The notes under the pieces are model-generated. The model saw nothing but the letters and a program-made list of their open reading frames with translations, was not told the origin of the DNA and searched no databases. Shown here in pieces: positions 4,251 to 7,806 of a stretch of DNA of 7,806 nucleotides (positions within the stretch are counted from its first letter, which is position 1; each line of letters starts with the position of its first letter). The translations under genes were made by a program, and so were the position numbers. The stretch is from Acidobacteriaceae bacterium (GTDB lineage Bacteria > Acidobacteriota > Terriglobia > Terriglobales > Acidobacteriaceae). The DNA lies in NCBI GenBank assembly GCA_003152795.1, contig PMBA01000381.1, positions 377-8,182 on the forward strand, written 5' to 3'.

Positions 4251-6965
4251 ATGCGTTCATTTCATAAAAGCTGGCTGGCGGCGGCGATGGCCGTGGCATT
4301 GGGTTTGAGTGTGGGGACTGCGAACGGGCAGTCGAGTGGAAGTTCGGGATCGATCAGCGGCACGGTGCTGGACCCTTCGGGCGCGGTAGTTGCGAATGCA
4401 ACAGTCGAGATTCATCAAGCGGTCAGCGGCTATGACCGGACGACCGCTTCCGACAGCAAGGGGAACTTCAGTTTCACGAACGTGCCGTTTAACCCGTATC
4501 ACATGATGGTGACGGCGGCAGGGTTCGCTCCAGGCGCGCAGGACGTGGAAATCCGGTCGGGATTGCCAGTGACTGTGAACGTCAGTCTGGCGGTGGCCGG
4601 CAGCTCCGACACGGTTACGGTTGAAGCTGCGGGGGACCTGGTGGAGAACGATCCCACGGGGCACACCGACGTTGCCAAGGATCTGTTCGACAAGATTCCT
4701 TTGGGAGGCGGGGCGTCGTCGGTGAGTTCGCTGGTCACGCTGGCGTCACCGGGAGTGGCGGCGGACTCGAATGGCATGTTTCACGGGATGGGGGACCACG
4801 CGTCGAACTCGTTTTCGGTGGATGGCCAGCCCATTACGGATCAGCAAAGCAAGATTTTTTCGAACCAGATTCCGGTCGACTCGATTGATTCTCTGGAAGT
4901 CATTTCCGGCGCGCCGCCGGCGGAATATGGGGGCAAGACGAGCCTGGTAATTGTGGCGACCACGCGCTCGGGGCAGGGCGTCACCAGTCCGCATGGCAGC
5001 ATTAAGGCTTCGTACGGGTCGTTTGGCTCGTCCAACGCAGGTTTCGATCTGGCCTACGGAGGGCAGAAGTGGGGGAACTTCATCTCGGTCAACGGGCTGA
5101 ATAGCGGGCGGTTCCTGGACGCGCCGGAGTTTGCGGTAATGCACGACAGGGGGAACGAAGAGAACCTGTTCGACCGGGTGGACTACCGATTGTCAAGCCG
5201 AGACTCGATTCGGCTGAATCTGGGCTTTTCCCGTTCGTGGTTTCAGACGCCGAATTCGTTCGATAACCTGCACGCGGGCGCGACTGACCCCTTCGGCAAC
5301 CCTCTGAGTCCGACCGATCAACGGTCGCAGATCGAGACCTTCAACCTGGCGCCGACCTGGACGCGAGTGATCAGTACAACTACCGTCTTGAGTGTTGGGG
5401 GTTGGGTACGGCGGGATGGCTTCAACTACTATCCCAGCGGCGACCTGTTCGCGGATGTTGGTCCGCCCAACCTGCAGCAGGAGACGATCGCGCAGCATCG
5501 GACGCTGGCCAACGCCGGGTTGCGCTCCGATCTCTCCCGTGTGAAAGGTATTCACAACATTAAGGCGGGATTTACGTATCAACAGACGTTTCTCAGCGAG
5601 AATTTCAAGCTGGGCATCGTCGCACCGCTGCTCAACTCGCCTTGCCTGGATGGGAACAACAATGCAGTTGCCGGTTTCACCGATCCAGCGCAATGCGCCG
5701 CCGCGGGTCTGCAGGAGAATACGGCGGAAAACAAGAATGCGGTGGCTCCGTTCATTCCCCTGTTGGGCTGCTACGACCTGACGCGGCCGATTCCATCGTT
5801 GAACGATAAGTGCGCCGGGGCGAGCAGCGCCTTATACCCATTTCACGGCCACACGGATGTGAAAGAAACCGCTCTGTACATCCAGGACCAGATCACGAAG
5901 GGGAAGTGGTCGCTCAACCTGGGAGTGCGTGAAGATGTTTACAACGGGCTGGTCACGGCGAATCAGATCGAGCCTCGGCTTGGCGTTTCTTACAATATCA
6001 AGCGGAGCAACACCGTGCTCCGTGTTTCCTACGCGCGAACGCTGGAGAGTCCATTCAACGAGAATCTTGTGCTCGCCAGCGAAGGATGTAACTACGCTGT
6101 GATCCAGGATCTTATTCCGTGCGTGCCCGCGCCTAATACACCGGGTTATCGCAATGAATTCCACGCCGGCCTGCAGCAGGCGCTGGGGAGGTATGCTGTG
6201 GTAAGTGGGGATTACATCTGGAAATACACCCACAACGCTTACGATTTCAGCGTGCTGGGCGCGACGCCGATTACTTTTCCGATTGGATGGCACAATTCCA
6301 AGATTCCGGGATATGCGATCCGGGTGAGCGTGCCGGAGTTTCACGGAGTCTCGGCGCTGGTGGTGATGTCGAGCGTGGCGGCGCGTTTCTTCCCGCCGCA
6401 AAACAGCGGGTTGGGAACAACGGTGGGACAGAGCGGACTGCCTTTTCGAATCGATCACGACGAAAAGTTTAACCAGACAACGCACGTGCAATATCAGCCC
6501 TGGAAAGCGGGGCCGTGGTTTGGTCTCAACTGGCGTTACGACAGTGGCCTGGTAGCGGGATCGGTGCCGTTCGCAACCGGCGCGACCACTCCGGTGGATT
6601 TGACCGGGCTTAGCGGAGATCAGCAAATGCAGGCGGGGCTGTTCTGCGGGAGCCAGCGCCCCACACTTACTCAGCCGCTCACTATTTGTGCTCCGTCACA
6701 ATACGGTTCGAACCTGGTGACGATACCGGCGCCGGGGACGGAGAACGACGACCACAATCCGCCGCGGATCGCGCCCCGCAACTTGTTTGATGTGGCAGTG
6801 GGCCACGACAACCTGTTCAAAGGCGAACGTTACAAGTGGAGCTTTACACTTACTGCCATCAATGTAACGAACAAACTGGCTCTGTATAACTTCCTGTCTA
6901 CTTTCAGCGGGACGCATTATGTGACGCCGCGGGCGCTGACGGCCCAGGTTGGATTCCACTTCTAG
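4251..6965 (+). CDS. TonB-dependent outer-membrane receptor with carboxypeptidase-regulatory-like N-terminal domain
   Basis: This is a 904-residue outer-membrane receptor for TonB-energised uptake of an unknown ligand. Residues 1-26 are a signal peptide with likely cleavage after TANG. Residues 33-115 form a carboxypeptidase-regulatory-like (Ig-like) domain, with GSISGTVLDPSGAVV, a GNFSFTNVP strand and VTAAGF. SDTVTVEA at 119-126 resembles a TonB box. Residues 130-245 are the plug, with FSVDGQPI, SIDSLEVISGAPPAEYGGK and VATTRSG. The rest is a barrel rich in alternating aromatic strands that ends in the terminal Phe of VGFHF, the usual assembly signal. Six cysteines in the barrel region (pairs near CLDGNNN, CYDLTRP and GCNYAVI) may form surface-loop disulfides. 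The protein is shorter than many Oar-like acidobacterial receptors. The ATG at 4251 follows TGGAGGAATC; the in-frame ATG at 4191 would lose the clean signal peptide. The upstream small Cys/His gene hints at a metal, but the ligand is unknown. Confidence 0.92.
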   Translation: MRSFHKSWLAAAMAVALGLSVGTANGQSSGSSGSISGTVLDPSGAVVANATVEIHQAVSGYDRTTASDSKGNFSFTNVPFNPYHMMVTAAGFAPGAQDVEIRSGLPVTVNVSLAVAGSSDTVTVEAAGDLVENDPTGHTDVAKDLFDKIPLGGGASSVSSLVTLASPGVAADSNGMFHGMGDHASNSFSVDGQPITDQQSKIFSNQIPVDSIDSLEVISGAPPAEYGGKTSLVIVATTRSGQGVTSPHGSIKASYGSFGSSNAGFDLAYGGQKWGNFISVNGLNSGRFLDAPEFAVMHDRGNEENLFDRVDYRLSSRDSIRLNLGFSRSWFQTPNSFDNLHAGATDPFGNPLSPTDQRSQIETFNLAPTWTRVISTTTVLSVGGWVRRDGFNYYPSGDLFADVGPPNLQQETIAQHRTLANAGLRSDLSRVKGIHNIKAGFTYQQTFLSENFKLGIVAPLLNSPCLDGNNNAVAGFTDPAQCAAAGLQENTAENKNAVAPFIPLLGCYDLTRPIPSLNDKCAGASSALYPFHGHTDVKETALYIQDQITKGKWSLNLGVREDVYNGLVTANQIEPRLGVSYNIKRSNTVLRVSYARTLESPFNENLVLASEGCNYAVIQDLIPCVPAPNTPGYRNEFHAGLQQALGRYAVVSGDYIWKYTHNAYDFSVLGATPITFPIGWHNSKIPGYAIRVSVPEFHGVSALVVMSSVAARFFPPQNSGLGTTVGQSGLPFRIDHDEKFNQTTHVQYQPWKAGPWFGLNWRYDSGLVAGSVPFATGATTPVDLTGLSGDQQMQAGLFCGSQRPTLTQPLTICAPSQYGSNLVTIPAPGTENDDHNPPRIAPRNLFDVAVGHDNLFKGERYKWSFTLTAINVTNKLALYNFLSTFSGTHYVTPRALTAQVGFHF

Positions 6966-7001
6966 AGACGCTCGGGACTTGTGTTTGTTCCACGATGGCT
7001 T

Positions 7002-7027
7002 CCCGGCACTCACGTGCCGGGTTTTTT
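7002..7027 (+). terminator. Intrinsic terminator after the TonB-dependent receptor
   Basis: A perfect 8-bp stem, CCCGGCAC with GTGCCGGG, closes a TCAC loop and is followed at once by six T residues. It sits 36 bp after the receptor stop codon. It should end the transcript of the small exported protein and receptor genes and separate them from the cytochrome gene. Confidence 0.92.
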
Positions 7028-7180
7028 CTGTGCCGCCGCCTGGCGGCTGGTGCGGCGTGGTATTCGACTTTCCTGCCGGGCCTGGAATTCGGCGGGCAAG
7101 AAATAGACAAAAAGAGTACGCGGGGGTGACAACGGTATCCGGTGCCCGGTTCATGCTGGAAGCTCTGGAGGACACCGACA
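7028..7180. other. Intergenic region before the cytochrome gene
   Basis: GCCGCC (7032-7037) and GGCGGC (7042-7047) form a short GC hairpin with no T tract. The remaining sequence shows no gene and no convincing promoter. A GGAGG ribosome site at 7167-7171 serves the downstream gene. The cytochrome promoter should lie in this stretch if the terminator upstream is efficient. Confidence 0.4.
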
Positions 7181-7806
7181 ATGTGGAAGCGGAGACCATT
7201 GCATGCCATCGTCGCCTGGGCTATTGCGTTTGTGGCGGTGGCCGGTTTTGTATTCGAGTCCTCTTCCCTGGGCGAGACGAATGAACGAGGGGATTATGGG
7301 GATGGGCAACCGGGACCGACGGCGGTGGCGGGAGAAAGCTGGCTCAGTCATCTGCACCGGAGTTTCGACGAGACCAGCATGGGCAAGACAGGGCGGCTGG
7401 GGCCGCCACCGGCCGCCCCTGAAGCGGAACCGGCCGGCTGGCGAATGGGGTTTGCGCCCGAGCCCGCGAATGAAGGCGTGACTCTGCATGGGTCGGACCT
7501 GTACCGCATGAATTGCCAGGGATGCCACGGGGAAGAAGGACGGGGTGCGCCCCCAGAAATCAACTCGGTGATCAACCCGGTGCGGGCGACATCGGCAGCG
7601 ACCGTGATGGAGCGAATGAAGGTGGCGGGCATGGAGATCAGCCGAGCGGACGCGGGGAAACTGGCGCGGCAGTCGAAGGCTCTGCTGCTGGAGCGGTTGC
7701 ATCACGGCGGGCAGGACATGCCGGCGTTTCCGCAACTGGGGGAAGCGGAGGTGAATTCGCTGGTTGCGTACCTGCGACAGCTGGCGGGGGTTCGCGGGGC
7801 GGAGGC
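7181..7806 (+). CDS. Membrane-anchored class I c-type cytochrome (partial, runs off right edge)
   Basis: This gene encodes an exported monoheme cytochrome c that would carry electrons in the periplasm. The 208 visible codons are open to the right edge. Residues about 8-25 (AIVAWAIAFVAVAGFVF) form an uncleaved anchor or signal peptide. A Pro/Ala-rich linker extends to about residue 100. The heme-binding CQGCH lies at residues 112-116, preceded by LYRMN and followed by GEEGRG. DMPAF supplies Met180 as the probable axial ligand, followed by a typical final helix, EAEVNSLVAYLRQLAG. The ATG at 7181 follows GGAGG with 9-nt spacing. A second domain or partner subunit could lie beyond the edge. It follows the receptor on the same strand but after a strong terminator, so a shared role is not shown. 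The specific respiratory complex cannot be named. Confidence 0.88.
   Translation, partial: MWKRRPLHAIVAWAIAFVAVAGFVFESSSLGETNERGDYGDGQPGPTAVAGESWLSHLHRSFDETSMGKTGRLGPPPAAPEAEPAGWRMGFAPEPANEGVTLHGSDLYRMNCQGCHGEEGRGAPPEINSVINPVRATSAATVMERMKVAGMEISRADAGKLARQSKALLLERLHHGGQDMPAFPQLGEAEVNSLVAYLRQLAGVRGAE

Noticed and set aside
5832..6626. 264-codon minus-strand reading frame
   Set aside because: It is antisense to the receptor barrel, Arg/His-rich and without recognisable motifs.
7032..7047. Second hairpin as a terminator
   Set aside because: It is a GC-rich inverted repeat with no following T tract; the 7002-7027 structure already ends the receptor transcript.
7151..7735. 194-codon minus-strand reading frame
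   Set aside because: It is antisense to the cytochrome c gene, which has a ribosome site, CxxCH and a distal Met.

Overview
The window looks like chromosomal DNA of a GC-rich Gram-negative heterotroph, most likely an acidobacterium (Acidobacteriota, Terriglobia/Koribacter-like). The main reason is the TonB-dependent receptor with an N-terminal carboxypeptidase-regulatory-like domain, an architecture greatly expanded in that phylum. The taxonomic call is an inference from gene content and style; no marker RNA gene is present.

Layout. (1) Positions 1-509, minus strand: the 5' part of sucA/odhA, the E1 subunit of 2-oxoglutarate dehydrogenase, running off the left edge. (2) Positions 510-707: a divergent intergenic region with two adjacent hairpins (REP/BIME-like) and a plausible promoter for the next gene. 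(3) Positions 708-1529, plus: a complete ureohydrolase (arginase/agmatinase superfamily) that resembles plant-type arginases. (4) Positions 1530-1658: a short gap with a 12-bp direct repeat and inverted repeats, possibly a relict insertion-sequence end. (5) Positions 1659-2336, plus: rpiA, ribose-5-phosphate isomerase A. (6) Positions 2456-3727, minus and convergent with rpiA: a class V PLP enzyme of the cysteine-desulfurase-like VC1184 type that lacks the SufS catalytic cysteine. (7) Positions 3864-4157, plus: a small exported Cys/His protein resembling DUF2946. (8) Positions 4251-6965, plus: the TonB-dependent receptor, closed by a strong intrinsic terminator at 7002-7027. (9) Positions 7181-7806, plus: a membrane-anchored monoheme cytochrome c, open at the right edge.

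How they fit together. The left half is housekeeping metabolism: TCA cycle, guanidino/urea nitrogen release and pentose phosphate pathway, mostly in single-gene units. The right half is an envelope module. A small HxCxxC-type exported protein lies just upstream of an outer-membrane TonB-dependent receptor, an arrangement known from proteobacterial metal (copper) receptors, and a cytochrome c gene follows after the terminator. A link of this module to metal, perhaps copper, is an inference. No CRISPR array, phage module, toxin-antitoxin pair, tRNA or rRNA was seen. The most unusual items are the short N-terminus of the 2-oxoglutarate dehydrogenase E1, the plant-arginase-like ureohydrolase and the small Cys/His gene beside the receptor. 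I did not find a clear new defence or mobile system.
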